DNA of 64,000 bases from Agrobacterium larrymoorei. Lineage in GTDB: Bacteria > Pseudomonadota > Alphaproteobacteria > Rhizobiales > Rhizobiaceae. Where the stretch lies: the NCBI RefSeq assembly GCF_005145045.1, contig NZ_CP039691.1, forward strand, positions 2,616,001 to 2,680,000, given 5' to 3'. Each line of letters begins with the position of its first letter. Positions within the stretch are counted from its first letter, which is position 1. The notes under the pieces were generated by a model. It ran no database searches. It was not told the DNA's origin and saw only the letters and a list, made by a program, of their open reading frames with translations. This document shows, piece after piece, positions 1 to 9,546 of this stretch. Made by a program: the position numbers and the translations under genes.

Positions 1-335
1 TGCGGCAGGATCGCGACATTCGGCGGAGAGCCTGCCTGCGTGTCGATAACGATCTGCTGCTCGTAATTTTCAGAGGAGGAATAGCGGACATTGACGCCGG
101 TCGCGTCACCGAAATAGGCGAGAACCGTCTGGAACAGCGCCTCGTCCTCACCGCGCCATGGCCCGAAGATGGTCAGGGTCTGGCCTTTCAGGCTGGCATT
201 GGCCGTCTTGAAGTCTTCATAGCTCTTCCAGTTGAATTTGCTGTCTTCACCCGGCTTGAATTTCAGCTCTGCTGCGAATGAACCGCCCGCAAGGAGCGTG
301 GCAATAGCGACTGTCGTCAAGAATGTCTTTTTCAT
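1..335 (-). CDS. aglE: Alpha-glucoside ABC transporter periplasmic binding protein, N-terminal part (runs off window)
   Basis: The ATG lies at 335 and the frame is open to base 1, so about 111 residues are present. The protein starts with a lysine-rich n-region and a hydrophobic core ending in an Ala-rich cleavage site near residue 21, a Sec signal peptide. After that comes the start of a family 1 solute-binding fold, with an IFGPWRGEDE segment and a conserved region around EQQIVIDTQAGSPP. This matches AglE-type proteins that bind trehalose, sucrose or maltose for the AglFGK permease. A LacI-type gene is divergent, as in aglR-aglEFGAK of Sinorhizobium and Agrobacterium. The rest of the operon would lie to the left of the window. 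Confidence 0.8.
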   Translation of the reverse strand, partial: MKKTFLTTVAIATLLAGGSFAAELKFKPGEDSKFNWKSYEDFKTANASLKGQTLTIFGPWRGEDEALFQTVLAYFGDATGVNVRYSSSENYEQQIVIDTQAGSPPNVAILP

Positions 336-387
336 GTGATCTACCTCCCACCACAGAACAAGGCTTGGCCTTTGCAATTTCATAATT

Positions 388-399
388 CAAAGCGCTTTG
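388..399. promoter_or_regulatory. Putative AglR operator 1
   Basis: CAAAGCGCTTTG is a perfect 12-base palindrome of the LacI/GalR operator type (central CG flanked by AAGCG/CGCTT). It lies 53 bases upstream of the aglE start, in the divergent aglE-aglR region. A second near-copy sits at 549-560. Two sites in one divergent promoter region suit repression of aglE and self-control of aglR. Binding is inferred. Confidence 0.6.
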
Positions 400-548
400 G
401 CTGGCTATTCATCTCATTGAGGATCAAAGAGAGTCAAGTGCCTTCATCAACTACAACCGAATCTGCTTTGTTCCGCGTTGCAAAACAAATTATTTGCACT
501 GCAGCGAGCATTTTCAGATTGTGGCGCTGATGGACAATTGATAGCGTT

Positions 549-560
549 CAAAGCGGTTTG
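549..560. promoter_or_regulatory. Putative AglR operator 2
   Basis: CAAAGCGGTTTG differs from the perfect palindrome at 388-399 by one base. It lies about 67 bases before the GTG chosen as the aglR start, on the aglR side of the divergent region, where it could serve autoregulation or looping. Assignment rests on the repeat and the LacI-family neighbour. Confidence 0.55.
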
Positions 561-626
561 GGAACGGTGGAGGAGCCGTTTCGATCTCAGACGATATTCA
601 GAATGACATTGGGAGGAGGCTGCGAC

Positions 627-1649
627 GTGAATCTGAAGCAATTATCGCAGTTACTCGGCATTTCGCAGACGACCATCAGCCGTGCCCTGAACGGCTATCC
701 GGAAGTGAACGCGGAAACACGAAAGAAGATCATCGAAGCCGCGCAACGCACCGGCTATCGCCCCAATGCTGCCGCCCAGCGGCTTGCGACCGGCAAGGTC
801 GGCTCCATCGGCCTCGTCATGCCGACCGGCCCTGAACATCAATCGGATGTACATTTCGGAGAGTTCTTGAGCGGGCTTGGCGAGGTTTCGGCACGCGAGG
901 GCTTCCATCTGGTGATCATGCCCACCGACCCCAAGGACGAGGAGAGCGCGCTCAAAGAACTGGCCGCAAGCGGGCGCGTGGACGGCATTTATCTTGCCTA
1001 TATGAAGAAAAACGACAGCCGCATCGCGATGATGAAGAGCCTGTCCATTCCCTTCATGGTGCATGGCCGCTCCTGGGGCGTGGAGCCGGATTACCCCTTT
1101 CTCGATGTGGACAATGAAGGCGCGTTTCACGATGCCGCGTCGCTGTTGCTACAGCTTGGCCATCAGAACATCGCGCTTTTAAACGGACCGGAGGGCTACG
1201 ACTTCACCTTCAGGCGCTATCGCGGCGTGGAATCGGCACTCGCCGAACAGGGCCATTCGCTCGATCCAGACAATGTCAGCCACAGTGTGATGACGGATGA
1301 GGCCGGGTTCCTCACGATGGAGCGGCTGCTCGACCAGCCAAAGAAGCCGACCGCCGTGCTTTGCGCCTCGACTGCATTGGCACTGGGGGCGATACGCTCA
1401 CTCAACCAGCGGGGCCTGAGGCCCGGTCGCGATATTTCGCTGATTGCCCATGACGACGTTTTGCCGCTGCTCAAGCCCGTGAATTTTTCCGTGCCGCTGA
1501 CGACGACGCGGTCATCGCTGCGGGCAGCGGGATTGCGCGTCGCCGAACGGTTGATCGCGCAGATCAAGACCGGGCAGACGGACCCTTTTCAGGAATTGTG
1601 GAACGCCGAACTCGTGGTGCGCGCATCGACCGGCCCCGCACCACGCTGA
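627..1649 (+). CDS. aglR: LacI-family transcriptional repressor of alpha-glucoside uptake
   Basis: The protein has an N-terminal LacI helix-turn-helix (LKQLSQLLGISQTTISRALNG, with the hinge RPNAAAQRLATGK) and a periplasmic-binding-type effector domain to the C-terminus. The reading frame is open from about 558. The GTG at 627 was chosen because GGGAGGAGG lies 7 bases upstream and the HTH then starts at residue 3, as usual in the family; about 340 residues is the usual length. It is divergent from aglE, with two palindromic operators between them, so it most likely represses the agl operon and itself. The stop codon is only 3 bases from the convergent folD stop. Confidence 0.8.
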   Translation: MNLKQLSQLLGISQTTISRALNGYPEVNAETRKKIIEAAQRTGYRPNAAAQRLATGKVGSIGLVMPTGPEHQSDVHFGEFLSGLGEVSAREGFHLVIMPTDPKDEESALKELAASGRVDGIYLAYMKKNDSRIAMMKSLSIPFMVHGRSWGVEPDYPFLDVDNEGAFHDAASLLLQLGHQNIALLNGPEGYDFTFRRYRGVESALAEQGHSLDPDNVSHSVMTDEAGFLTMERLLDQPKKPTAVLCASTALALGAIRSLNQRGLRPGRDISLIAHDDVLPLLKPVNFSVPLTTTRSSLRAAGLRVAERLIAQIKTGQTDPFQELWNAELVVRASTGPAPR

Positions 1650-1652
1650 TCT

Positions 1653-2552
1653 TCAGAACTTTGGCGCGGTTTTACCCTGAGCGCGATAAGCCGCGATCAC
1701 CGTATTAGCCATCAACATCGCAATCGTCATGGGGCCGACACCGCCGGGGACCGGCGTGATGGCTGCTGCAACGGCGCTTGCCTCATCATAGGCCACATCA
1801 CCCACCAGCCTCGACTTGCCCTCGCCCTTTTCAGGCGCGGGAATGCGGTTGATGCCGACATCGATCACGGTTGCGCCGGGCTTGACCCAATCGGCCTTGA
1901 CCATTTGCGGGCGACCGACGGCGGCGACCAGAATATCCGCAGACTTGCAGACGGATGCCAGATCCTTGGTGCGGGAATGCGCCATGGTAACGGTGGCATT
2001 TGCGTTGAGGAGAAGCTGACCCATGGGCTTGCCGAAAAGGTTGGAGCGGCCGATCACGACGGCATTTAGGCCTGAAAGATCATCGCCATGAATGCTGCGG
2101 ACCAGCAGCATGGAACCGGCAGGCGTGCAGGAGATAAGCCCGGTTTCCAGATCGCCGATGGCGAGCTTTCCGGCGTTCAGCGTGCTGAGGCCATCCACAT
2201 CCTTTTCCGGCAGGATCAATTGGATGACCGGATCTGAATTAAGATGTTTCGGCAGCGGCAGCTGCACCAGAATGCCATGAATGGAGCTGTCTTCGTTCAG
2301 CGTCCGAACCAGCGCCTCGAGCTCTTCCTGAGTCGTCGTTTCGGCTAAGGTGTGCTGAATGGAATTGAAGCCGCACTGCTTCGCCATCTTGCTCTTGGAG
2401 TTCACATAGGCGTGGCTGGCTGGATCGTCACCGACGATTACGACTGCAAGTCCGGGCTTGGTACCGGTCTGTTGCTCCAGACGTTCGGACGCTTCGCGCA
2501 CCGCATCCGTTACGGACGCTGCCTTCGCCTTGCCGTCAATCACCACCACCAT
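1653..2552 (-). CDS. folD: Bifunctional methylene-THF dehydrogenase / methenyl-THF cyclohydrolase
   Basis: FolD interconverts 5,10-methylene-THF and 10-formyl-THF in the cytosol, making NADPH. Visible family signatures are [16 protein letters not shown] near residue 50 (catalytic Lys), ILVQLPLP near 95, [17 protein letters not shown] (NADP binding) near 165 and [18 protein letters not shown] at the C-terminus. An upstream ATG at 2639 exists, but the ATG at 2552 is preferred: it has AGGAGG six bases ahead and gives 299 residues, the normal FolD length. It is convergent with aglR. Confidence 0.95.
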   Translation of the reverse strand: MVVVIDGKAKAASVTDAVREASERLEQQTGTKPGLAVVIVGDDPASHAYVNSKSKMAKQCGFNSIQHTLAETTTQEELEALVRTLNEDSSIHGILVQLPLPKHLNSDPVIQLILPEKDVDGLSTLNAGKLAIGDLETGLISCTPAGSMLLVRSIHGDDLSGLNAVVIGRSNLFGKPMGQLLLNANATVTMAHSRTKDLASVCKSADILVAAVGRPQMVKADWVKPGATVIDVGINRIPAPEKGEGKSRLVGDVAYDEASAVAAAITPVPGGVGPMTIAMLMANTVIAAYRAQGKTAPKF

Positions 2553-2653
2553 ATGCCTGCCTCCTGAGAACAATACAGCTTCATCGGAACCGCCTGCGCG
2601 ATCCAACGCCGTAATGCTGTGCAGGGCTTTAGATTGCAAGGAAAATCAGAGCA

Positions 2654-4417
2654 TCAGCCGCGCCGATGATTGATCTTCTCTTCGGTAACGTCGTCCAGTC
2701 TCGCCTTCAGCCGGGCAAGCTCCTGACGCAACGCCTTCACTTCTTCCGTTTCTGCCTGAGGGTGCTCCGCCTTGCCCTCAAGGGCAGCGGCAAGCAATGG
2801 CGGTAGCCGGAAGCCATCTTCCTTCTTCGCCACATCTTCCTCAGCGACGCGGTTCGACATCAGAACCTGACGGACGCGCTCATCGAGCGGAATGTCGTTT
2901 GCTGCTTCGAGATCGGTGAGTTCCTGCATTGGCTCATCCGCCGACGCGGTCTCCGGCTCTTCTACCGGAACCGGCTCGGCTTCGGGCTCGACCAGATCGT
3001 GGAAGATGTCGGGTTCCATTTCGACGAGTTCCGCCTGCTGGCTGGCAACAACCGGGTCTGCGTCGACAGCCTCTGGCTCCACAGGCTCGACCTCACTCGA
3101 CTGTTCACTTTCTTCACGCCTGAAGCTCAGCACGAACAGCGCCATCAGCAGACCTGCAAGGCCACCACCCACGGCCATCATGGTCGATGTCGTGCCGTCC
3201 TTCTGGGCGATGCCCGGCAAGGCGGGCTTGCTCACGGCTGCGCTGATGCGCGGTGCGGCAAAGGGACCGGCCTTCTCGCTCGCTACCAGGTAATCGCGGC
3301 GGGCCTTGTCCAGTGCCTTTTCCAGCTTGGCGAGTTCATCCGGCGCAGTGCCCATTTCACCAAGCTGATGTTCCAGCGCAGATTTCTCTTCTGTCTGTTC
3401 ATTCAGGGAGGCTGCCACTGTTTTCAGATCGGCCTTCACGCTCTCCAGCGCGCGGCGCATTGCGGGCATGGCTGCGGCACGAGCGGCATCGACGGCAGCT
3501 TGCGCCGCGATGGTGCGTGGATGCTTCGGCCCATGGTCGATGCTGACTTCAGCAAGCGCAAGCTTTGCGGTGCCATAGCTCTCCCGAACCTGCTCCAGAG
3601 AAACGAAGGCAGGCAGCGGCGGCAGTGTCTTCGTCAGAACATCATCCGCTTTCATGGCAGATGCCGTGTTGACGGCCTGCGAGAGATCATGCTCGCTTTG
3701 AGCCAGAGCCGAGAGATTGATATCCGCCTCATGCATCTTCTGCTGCAAGGTCTGCATACGTGAAACGGCATCATTACCATGGCGCATCTGGAAGCCGGTC
3801 AGCGCCGCTTCTGCCGCATCGAGCGCCTTGCGGGCGCTTTCGACCGCGCGCAACTCCGGCTCGGAATGGTCTCCCCCAACATCGCGGGCCACGCGTCGGG
3901 AAAGATAATCGACGATTTTCTGCGCCGCCTCAGGCGATGCTGCACTGGCGGTGATATCGATCTCGTCATTGGAGGCCGAGGCGATCGTCACGGAATTCTG
4001 CAAGGCAGCTTCGATGGCGCTCGCGGGAATTTCCGGTTCCTGCGTGCCGAGAACCATATCCAGCAGGATGCCGATCCGGCCCTGATCGTCCGCGCCGGTC
4101 ACATCTCCGGCTTTCAGCTTCAGGTCGGAGACTGTGAGCGTCAGCGCCACTGGCGACAGCAGGTTCTGCTGCATGGTGGCGGCAAGACGCCGGGTCTCGA
4201 TGATATTGCCGTTCAACGCAGTGACCTTCACCACTGCGTGCGACTGATAGGTCTCGGCATTTGGCGGAAAGACGATGCCGGGAAGGAATGCCCCAGCCGC
4301 AACGAAGCTGACGATGCATGCTGCCGAAAGCAGATGCCGCTTGAACATGGCGGGCCGAAGCTTTCCGCGAAGCCCTTCGATTGCTGGAATGACAAGCCTG
4401 TTTCTCAAGAGAACCAT
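2654..4417 (-). CDS. Wzz/GumC-like chain-length or polysaccharide-export membrane protein
   Basis: 587 residues. A transmembrane helix near residues 30-50 is followed by a Wzz-type periplasmic domain, a long heptad-rich coiled coil (about 190-370), and a second helix (about 400-420) ending in FRRE. The cytoplasmic tail is very acidic and Pro/Glu-rich and finishes in another short coiled coil. This topology fits polysaccharide co-polymerases, but no tyrosine-kinase domain is present. Folate and flagellar neighbours do not reveal a pathway. A start at the internal Met (4345) is possible. The function as a polysaccharide co-polymerase is inferred. Confidence 0.6.
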   Translation of the reverse strand: MVLLRNRLVIPAIEGLRGKLRPAMFKRHLLSAACIVSFVAAGAFLPGIVFPPNAETYQSHAVVKVTALNGNIIETRRLAATMQQNLLSPVALTLTVSDLKLKAGDVTGADDQGRIGILLDMVLGTQEPEIPASAIEAALQNSVTIASASNDEIDITASAASPEAAQKIVDYLSRRVARDVGGDHSEPELRAVESARKALDAAEAALTGFQMRHGNDAVSRMQTLQQKMHEADINLSALAQSEHDLSQAVNTASAMKADDVLTKTLPPLPAFVSLEQVRESYGTAKLALAEVSIDHGPKHPRTIAAQAAVDAARAAAMPAMRRALESVKADLKTVAASLNEQTEEKSALEHQLGEMGTAPDELAKLEKALDKARRDYLVASEKAGPFAAPRISAAVSKPALPGIAQKDGTTSTMMAVGGGLAGLLMALFVLSFRREESEQSSEVEPVEPEAVDADPVVASQQAELVEMEPDIFHDLVEPEAEPVPVEEPETASADEPMQELTDLEAANDIPLDERVRQVLMSNRVAEEDVAKKEDGFRLPPLLAAALEGKAEHPQAETEEVKALRQELARLKARLDDVTEEKINHRRG

Positions 4418-4623
4418 CGCAAACCCGTTGGGCTGTTGGAACCGCGCGTTTTGCCGGAAATATCAACAAAATCTAAAGCGATACGGCAAACAAATGGTTA
4501 ACGGCGCCGGTCCGAGTGCATTTTCATCACGCTTTTGTGGGGCTCATCGGGAAGCGCCCGTCCGTAAGTCCCGCGCAAGATTACAGGCCTAAATCAGGGA
4601 CAGGTTAAACACGGAGAACTGTC

Positions 4624-5013
4624 ATGCAGCCGATTCAGCTGTTTGCGCTGGCATCCAAGCAGGCCGAATGGCTTTCTGTCCGTCAGGAAGTCGTCGCCAG
4701 CAACATCGCCAATGCCAACACGCCCGAATATCGCGCAAAGGATATTGTGCCCTTCGAATCCGAACTGCAATCAGTCGGAATGCAGATGGCGCGCACCAAC
4801 CCTGCGCATATGGAACTGGCAGTGGCAGGCGCTGGCAAGATCGGTCTGAAGGACGCCAATCTCAACAATGAGATCGGCATTCAGGAATCCGGCAACACGG
4901 TTTCGCTGTCTACGGAAATGGCAAAGACCGGTGAAATCAAGCGGCAGTTCGAGCTCAACACGCAGCTGGTGCGCTCCTTCCACATGATGATGCTGACGGC
5001 GGTGGGCAAGTAA
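4624..5013 (+). CDS. flgB: Flagellar proximal rod protein FlgB
   Basis: 129 residues, the usual FlgB size. It has the axial-protein N-terminal motif ([24 protein letters not shown]) and a C-terminal heptad helix ending in [12 protein letters not shown]. FlgB forms the proximal rod with FlgC and FliE. The ATG follows CGGAG by 7 bases. It is the first gene of a nearly gapless run, flgB-flgC-fliE-flgG-flgA-flgI-motE-flgH-fliL-fliP, so the 206-base gap shared with the divergent Wzz-like gene should hold the operon promoter. Confidence 0.95.
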   Translation: MQPIQLFALASKQAEWLSVRQEVVASNIANANTPEYRAKDIVPFESELQSVGMQMARTNPAHMELAVAGAGKIGLKDANLNNEIGIQESGNTVSLSTEMAKTGEIKRQFELNTQLVRSFHMMMLTAVGK

Positions 5014-5014
5014 G

Positions 5015-5434
5015 ATGGTCGATTCTCTCTCCTCTTCCCTGAAGATTGCAGGCAGCGGCATGGAAGCGCAGGCAACGCGTCTGCGCATCGTTTCGGAAAA
5101 CATCGCCAACTCGCGCACGACCGGCGACACCCCCGGTGCCGACCCCTATCGCCGCAAGACGATTACCTTCGCCAACGAGATGGACCGCACCAGCGGCACC
5201 AATCTGGTGGGTGTCAAAAAGCTCGGCGTCGATAAGTCCGATTTCACGCAGGAATACGACCCGGACAGCCCGGCTGCGGACGAAAAGGGCATGGTGAAGC
5301 TACCGAACGTCAACATGCTGATCGAGATGGCCGACCTTCGCGAAGCCAACCGCAGCTACGAAGCCAATCTTCAGGTGATCAAGCAGACACGCGACCTGAT
5401 CACCTCAACCATCGACCTATTGAAGGCTCAGTGA
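5015..5434 (+). CDS. flgC: Flagellar proximal rod protein FlgC
   Basis: 139 residues. N-terminal axial motif ([20 protein letters not shown]) and C-terminal helix ([20 protein letters not shown]) are typical of FlgC. Its ATG follows the flgB stop after one base, and its TGA shares a base with the fliE ATG, so translation of the three rod genes is coupled. Confidence 0.95.
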   Translation: MVDSLSSSLKIAGSGMEAQATRLRIVSENIANSRTTGDTPGADPYRRKTITFANEMDRTSGTNLVGVKKLGVDKSDFTQEYDPDSPAADEKGMVKLPNVNMLIEMADLREANRSYEANLQVIKQTRDLITSTIDLLKAQ

Positions 5435-5781
5435 TGATCGATTCTATCAGCAGCGTAAAATCGCTGACCAACAATTCCACCCTCGACAGCGTCAAGGATG
5501 TCGCCAGCGGGCTGTCTTCGCTTGCAGGTGCCGCGGTTTCCACCGCCGCCACGGCTGCAACCGGCCCCACCTTTGCCAGCGTGCTGGGTGGCGTGGCGCA
5601 GGATGCGGTCGACTCGCTGAAGAAGAGCGAAACCATGTCGTTCGCCGGAATTCAGGGCAAGGCCAATACCCGTGAAGTCGTGGATGCCGTGATGCAGGCC
5701 GACCAAACCTTGAAGACCGCGGTAGCGCTCAGAGACAAGATCGTCTCGGCCTATCTCGACGTCGTGAAAATGCAGATCTGA
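5434..5781 (+). CDS. fliE: Flagellar hook-basal body protein FliE
   Basis: 115 residues. FliE joins the MS ring to the rod. The C-terminal part (VVDAVMQADQTLKTAVALRDKIVSAYLDVVKMQI) is the conserved FliE region. A GTG at 5431 directly precedes the chosen ATG; the ATG overlaps the flgC TGA in TGATG. Residues 20-55 are rich in Ala/Ser/Thr, as in rhizobial FliE. Confidence 0.92.
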   Translation: MIDSISSVKSLTNNSTLDSVKDVASGLSSLAGAAVSTAATAATGPTFASVLGGVAQDAVDSLKKSETMSFAGIQGKANTREVVDAVMQADQTLKTAVALRDKIVSAYLDVVKMQI

Positions 5782-5800
5782 CCCTTGAGGACCTAAAACA

Positions 5801-6589
5801 ATGAGAGCTTTAGCAATCGCAGCGACGGGCATGGATGCCCAGCAGACCAACCTTGAGGTCATCGCGAACAACATCGCGAACATCAACACGACCGCGTTCA
5901 AGCGCGGACGCGCAGAATTTACCGACCTCTTGTACCAGACCGAGCGTGCACAGGGCGTGATGAACCGTGCCAACCAGTCCGTGGTGCCGGAAGGCGCCAA
6001 TATCGGTCTCGGCGTCCAGACGGCTGCGGTGCGCAAGCTGCACATTCAGGGCGAAATCTCCCAGACCGGTAACGATCTCGACGTCGCGATCATCGGCAAG
6101 GGCTGGTTCCGTGTAGACGGTCCAGACGGCACGACGCTCTACACGCGTGCAGGCTCCTTCAACAAGGATTCCACCGGTCGTCTCGTTACGACGGATGGCT
6201 ATCCTGTTTCGCCTGCGATCACAATTCCGACGGACGCGACCGAAACCACAATTTCGGAAGATGGTACCGTGTCAGTTCGTATCGGTACAGCGGATACACT
6301 GACCCAGCTGGGCCAGCTGACCTTGAGCAACTTTGCAAACGAAGCAGGCCTGCGTCCTCTCGGCGACAACCTGTTTGCCCAAACCGAAGCCTCGGGCAAC
6401 GCTGTCGACGGGACTCCCCAGTCCACCGGCTTCGGCAAGCTCAAACAGAGTTATCTGGAAAGCTCCAACGTCGATTCCGTCAAGGAAATAACCGACCTGA
6501 TTTCCGCGCAGCGTGCGTATGAAATGAACTCCAAGGTCATCACCACCGCCGACGAAATGGCCACCATCGTCAGCCAGAACCTGAAGTAA
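5801..6589 (+). CDS. flgG: Flagellar distal rod protein FlgG
   Basis: 262 residues, standard FlgG length. N-terminal [20 protein letters not shown] with [18 protein letters not shown], a central hook-type domain ([20 protein letters not shown]) and C-terminal [20 protein letters not shown] are diagnostic. FlgG builds the distal rod. It lies 19 bases after fliE and 16 before flgA. Confidence 0.96.
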   Translation: MRALAIAATGMDAQQTNLEVIANNIANINTTAFKRGRAEFTDLLYQTERAQGVMNRANQSVVPEGANIGLGVQTAAVRKLHIQGEISQTGNDLDVAIIGKGWFRVDGPDGTTLYTRAGSFNKDSTGRLVTTDGYPVSPAITIPTDATETTISEDGTVSVRIGTADTLTQLGQLTLSNFANEAGLRPLGDNLFAQTEASGNAVDGTPQSTGFGKLKQSYLESSNVDSVKEITDLISAQRAYEMNSKVITTADEMATIVSQNLK

Positions 6590-6605
6590 CCGAAGGTAGG
6601 GTAAC

Positions 6606-7094
6606 ATGAAGTTCCGCCCGAAAATCACGCCTGTCCAAGGTCGCAAGGCAGTCTTTGCGCTCGCAGTCGCTGTTGCGGTGTTCGCACCGTCTATGGCGAT
6701 TTCGGGAGAGAGGATCGCTATTGTTCCCACGGCCACGATTTTTCCGGGCGAAGTCATCAGCCGCGGCAAGCTGACGGAAGTTCCTGTTACCAACCCCAAC
6801 ATTGCGCCCGGCTACACGGAAGCGATGGCGGATGTCGTCGGTAAGGTATCCAAGAAGACCCTGATAGCCGGACGCACCATCCCGCTCGGCGAACTGCGCG
6901 ATCCTTTCGCAGTCGAGCGGGGCGCCAATGTGCGCATCACCTACACAAAAGGCGGCATGAACCTTTCGGCTTCCGGCACGGCGATAGAAGACGCCATGTC
7001 CGGGGAGGTCGTGCGCGTTCGCAATAGAGACACCGGCGTCACCATCAGCGGCACCGCCATGAAAGACGGATCGGTGGAGGTTTTAGAGCAATGA
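6606..7094 (+). CDS. flgA: P-ring assembly chaperone FlgA
   Basis: 162 residues, with a long N-terminal signal region (hydrophobic stretch about 16-32). The mature part has the SAF/FlgA pattern of P-ring chaperones: VFPGEVIS-like turn, KKTLIAGRTIPLGELRDP, then a C-terminal domain ending GTAMKDGSVEVLEQ. FlgA works in the periplasm on FlgI, whose gene overlaps its end by 4 bases (ATGA). It is short relative to enterobacterial FlgA, as is normal in rhizobia. Confidence 0.9.
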   Translation: MKFRPKITPVQGRKAVFALAVAVAVFAPSMAISGERIAIVPTATIFPGEVISRGKLTEVPVTNPNIAPGYTEAMADVVGKVSKKTLIAGRTIPLGELRDPFAVERGANVRITYTKGGMNLSASGTAIEDAMSGEVVRVRNRDTGVTISGTAMKDGSVEVLEQ

Positions 7095-8218
7095 GTTTGC
7101 GTCAGGGTTTCATGATCGCGGCAATTGCGGTCGCCGCCTTCTTCGCGACAGCGCCTGCCGTCGTCGCCCAGGTCAATGCGCGGGTTAAGGATATTGCCTC
7201 CCTGCAGGCGGGTCGCGAAAACCAGTTGATCGGCTACGGTCTGGTCGTCGGTCTGCAAGGCACCGGCGACAGCATGCGTTCTTCGCCTTTCACCGAACAG
7301 TCCATGCGCGCGATGCTGCAAAATCTCGGCATCTCGATGCAGGGCAACCAGACGAGCGCGAAAAACGTCGCAGCCGTTATGGTCACGGCCAATCTTCCAC
7401 CTTTTGCAAGCCCCGGCAGCCGACTGGACGTCAATGTCAGCTCGCTCGGCGACGCTTCTTCGCTGCGCGGCGGCACCCTCATCATGACCTCGATGTCCGG
7501 TGCTGACGGGCAGATTTATGCGGTGGCGCAGGGATCGGTCATCGTTTCCGGTTTCAATGCAGGCGGCCAGGCCGCGCAGTTGACGGAAGGCGTAACGACC
7601 TCCGGGCGTGTGCCGAGCGGCGCGATCATCGAACGCGAGTTGCCTTCCCAGTTCAAGGACTCGGTCAATCTGGTTCTGCAATTGCGCAATCCCGATTTCT
7701 CCACCGCGACGCGTGTCGCCGATGCCATCAACGGTTATGCACGTTCTTCCTTCGGTGAACCGATTGCCGATGCGCGCGACAGTCAGGTCATCTTCATCCA
7801 GAAGCCTCGGACCGCGGACCTGACGCGGCTGATGGCCAGCATCGAGAACCTCGCCGTCGAAACCGATACGCCTGCCAAGGTGGTGATCAACGAGCGGACG
7901 GGGACCATCGTGATTGGCGCCGATGTTCGCATCTCGCAGGTCGCCGTCAGCTACGGCACGCTGACGGTGCAGGTGACGGAGACGCCGCAGGTCATTCAGC
8001 CGATGCCGTTTGCGCGGAACGGCCAGACCGCCATTCAGCCGCAGACCGATATTCAGGCGGAAAAGACCGGTGGTCCGGTTGCGATCCTCGAGGGACCGAG
8101 CCTTCGCTCGCTGGTGGCCGGGCTCAACAATATCGGCGTCAAGCCAGACGGCATCATCGCCATCCTTCAGGGCATAAAGTCCGCGGGCGCGCTACAAGCA
8201 GAGTTGGTATTGCAATGA
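7091..8218 (+). CDS. flgI: Flagellar P-ring protein FlgI
   Basis: 375 residues with a Sec signal peptide (cleavage after AVVA near residue 26). The mature N-terminus (ARVKDIASLQAGRENQLIGYGLVVGLQGTGD) and the C-terminus (LVAGLNNIGVKPDGIIAILQGIKSAGALQAEL) are FlgI hallmarks. It forms the periplasmic ring around the rod. ATGA overlaps couple it to flgA upstream and motE downstream. Confidence 0.96.
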   Translation: MSLRQGFMIAAIAVAAFFATAPAVVAQVNARVKDIASLQAGRENQLIGYGLVVGLQGTGDSMRSSPFTEQSMRAMLQNLGISMQGNQTSAKNVAAVMVTANLPPFASPGSRLDVNVSSLGDASSLRGGTLIMTSMSGADGQIYAVAQGSVIVSGFNAGGQAAQLTEGVTTSGRVPSGAIIERELPSQFKDSVNLVLQLRNPDFSTATRVADAINGYARSSFGEPIADARDSQVIFIQKPRTADLTRLMASIENLAVETDTPAKVVINERTGTIVIGADVRISQVAVSYGTLTVQVTETPQVIQPMPFARNGQTAIQPQTDIQAEKTGGPVAILEGPSLRSLVAGLNNIGVKPDGIIAILQGIKSAGALQAELVLQ

Positions 8219-8745
8219 CGGCAAAGACACTCAAGATCTTCACGCCCAAGCGCGTTCTTCTCGCTCTCTTCGTCGTCGCGGGCGCCCTGCCCTCCGCAAG
8301 GGCGCAGGAGCAGGTACGAGTGACGACCGGTGACAGCAGCGGCCAGGAAATCCAGCAATATTGCGGCAATATCGTCGATCAGGCGCGCGACCAGCGTTAC
8401 CTGATGCAGAAGCAGGATCTGGAAAAGCTGCAGGAAGACATCAATGAGCGTGTCGCGATCCTCGAGGCCCGAAAGGCCGAATATGAGGACTGGCTGAAGC
8501 GCCGCAACGATTTTCTTCAGCAAGCGGAAGCCAATCTGATCAACATCTACAAGACCATGAAGCCGGATGCCGCTGCACCGCAGCTGCAGGAGATCGATGC
8601 AGGCGTTGCCGCCGCCATCATCATGAAACTGCCGCCTCGCCAATCTGGCCTGATCTTAAGCGAAATGGACGCCAAGAAGGCTGCCATCGTCGCCTCCATC
8701 ATGTCCAGCGCGACGGACAAAACCACATCAAGAGACCCATCATGA
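8215..8745 (+). CDS. motE: MotE-type chaperone of the flagellar motor (MgtE_N-like)
   Basis: 176 residues with a signal peptide (cleaved near ARAQ), a coiled coil (about 55-105) and a C-terminal MgtE-N-like segment (AAAIIMKLPPRQSGLILSEMDAKKAAIVASIM). In rhizobia MotE is the periplasmic chaperone for the motor protein MotC. It lies between flgI and flgH as in Sinorhizobium and overlaps both by 4 bases. Confidence 0.88.
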   Translation: MTAKTLKIFTPKRVLLALFVVAGALPSARAQEQVRVTTGDSSGQEIQQYCGNIVDQARDQRYLMQKQDLEKLQEDINERVAILEARKAEYEDWLKRRNDFLQQAEANLINIYKTMKPDAAAPQLQEIDAGVAAAIIMKLPPRQSGLILSEMDAKKAAIVASIMSSATDKTTSRDPS

Positions 8746-9467
8746 ACAAAGCGCTCATTCTCGCCCTTTCAGCTGCGAGCATCCTGACCGGGTGCAAGAG
8801 CGTGACGGAAAGCCAGACGCTCAAGGAAATCGGCAATGCGCCAGCCATGAGCCCGATCGGCAGCGGCCTGCAGTTCAGCCAGGCGCCGCAATTGGCCGCC
8901 TATCCCAAGCAGCCGCTTCACGCAGCCAGTGGCTACTCGCTGTGGAGCGACAGCAAAGCTGCTCTGTTCAAGGATGCGCGGGCTCTCAATATCGGTGATA
9001 TTCTGACCGTCAACATCCAGATCAACGACAAGGCCTCGTTCGATAACGAGACGGACCGCACGCGTAAGAACAACCGCTCGACAAGCTGGAAGGCGGACGC
9101 CCAGATTCTGGGCTGGAAGCCGCAGGCGGATTCCTCGCTCAGCTTCGACAATGACAGTGAAGCGAACGGCAAGGGCACCATCAATCGGTCCGAAAAGCTG
9201 ACGCTGCTTGTCGCTGCCGTCGTCACCGGCATTCTGGAAAACGGCAACCTCCTGATTTCCGGCTCGCAGGAAGTGCGCGTCAACCACGAAATCCGCATCC
9301 TCAACGTTGCCGGTATCGTCAGACCGCAGGATGTGAATTCGGAAAACACCATTTCCTATGAGAAGATCGCAGAAGCCCGTATTTCCTACGGCGGACGCGG
9401 GCGCCTCATGGAAGTGCAGCAGCCTCCGGTCGGACAGCAGGTCGTGGACCTGTTCTCGCCGATCTGA
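8742..9467 (+). CDS. flgH: Flagellar L-ring lipoprotein FlgH
   Basis: 241 residues. The N-terminus is a lipoprotein signal with lipobox LTGC, placing the acylated Cys near residue 18. The body carries the FlgH pattern (ARALNIGDILTVNIQINDKASFDNET; NLLISGSQEVRVNHEIRILNVAGIVRPQDV). FlgH forms the outer-membrane ring. ATGA overlap with motE. A 79-base gap follows before fliL. Confidence 0.95.
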   Translation: MNKALILALSAASILTGCKSVTESQTLKEIGNAPAMSPIGSGLQFSQAPQLAAYPKQPLHAASGYSLWSDSKAALFKDARALNIGDILTVNIQINDKASFDNETDRTRKNNRSTSWKADAQILGWKPQADSSLSFDNDSEANGKGTINRSEKLTLLVAAVVTGILENGNLLISGSQEVRVNHEIRILNVAGIVRPQDVNSENTISYEKIAEARISYGGRGRLMEVQQPPVGQQVVDLFSPI

Positions 9468-9546
9468 CGATTGCCGCCTTGCCCGACATGCATGACGCCC
9501 TCGACCTCGGTTGACGGCCTCGAACCCGAGACAGACCTACACCCAG

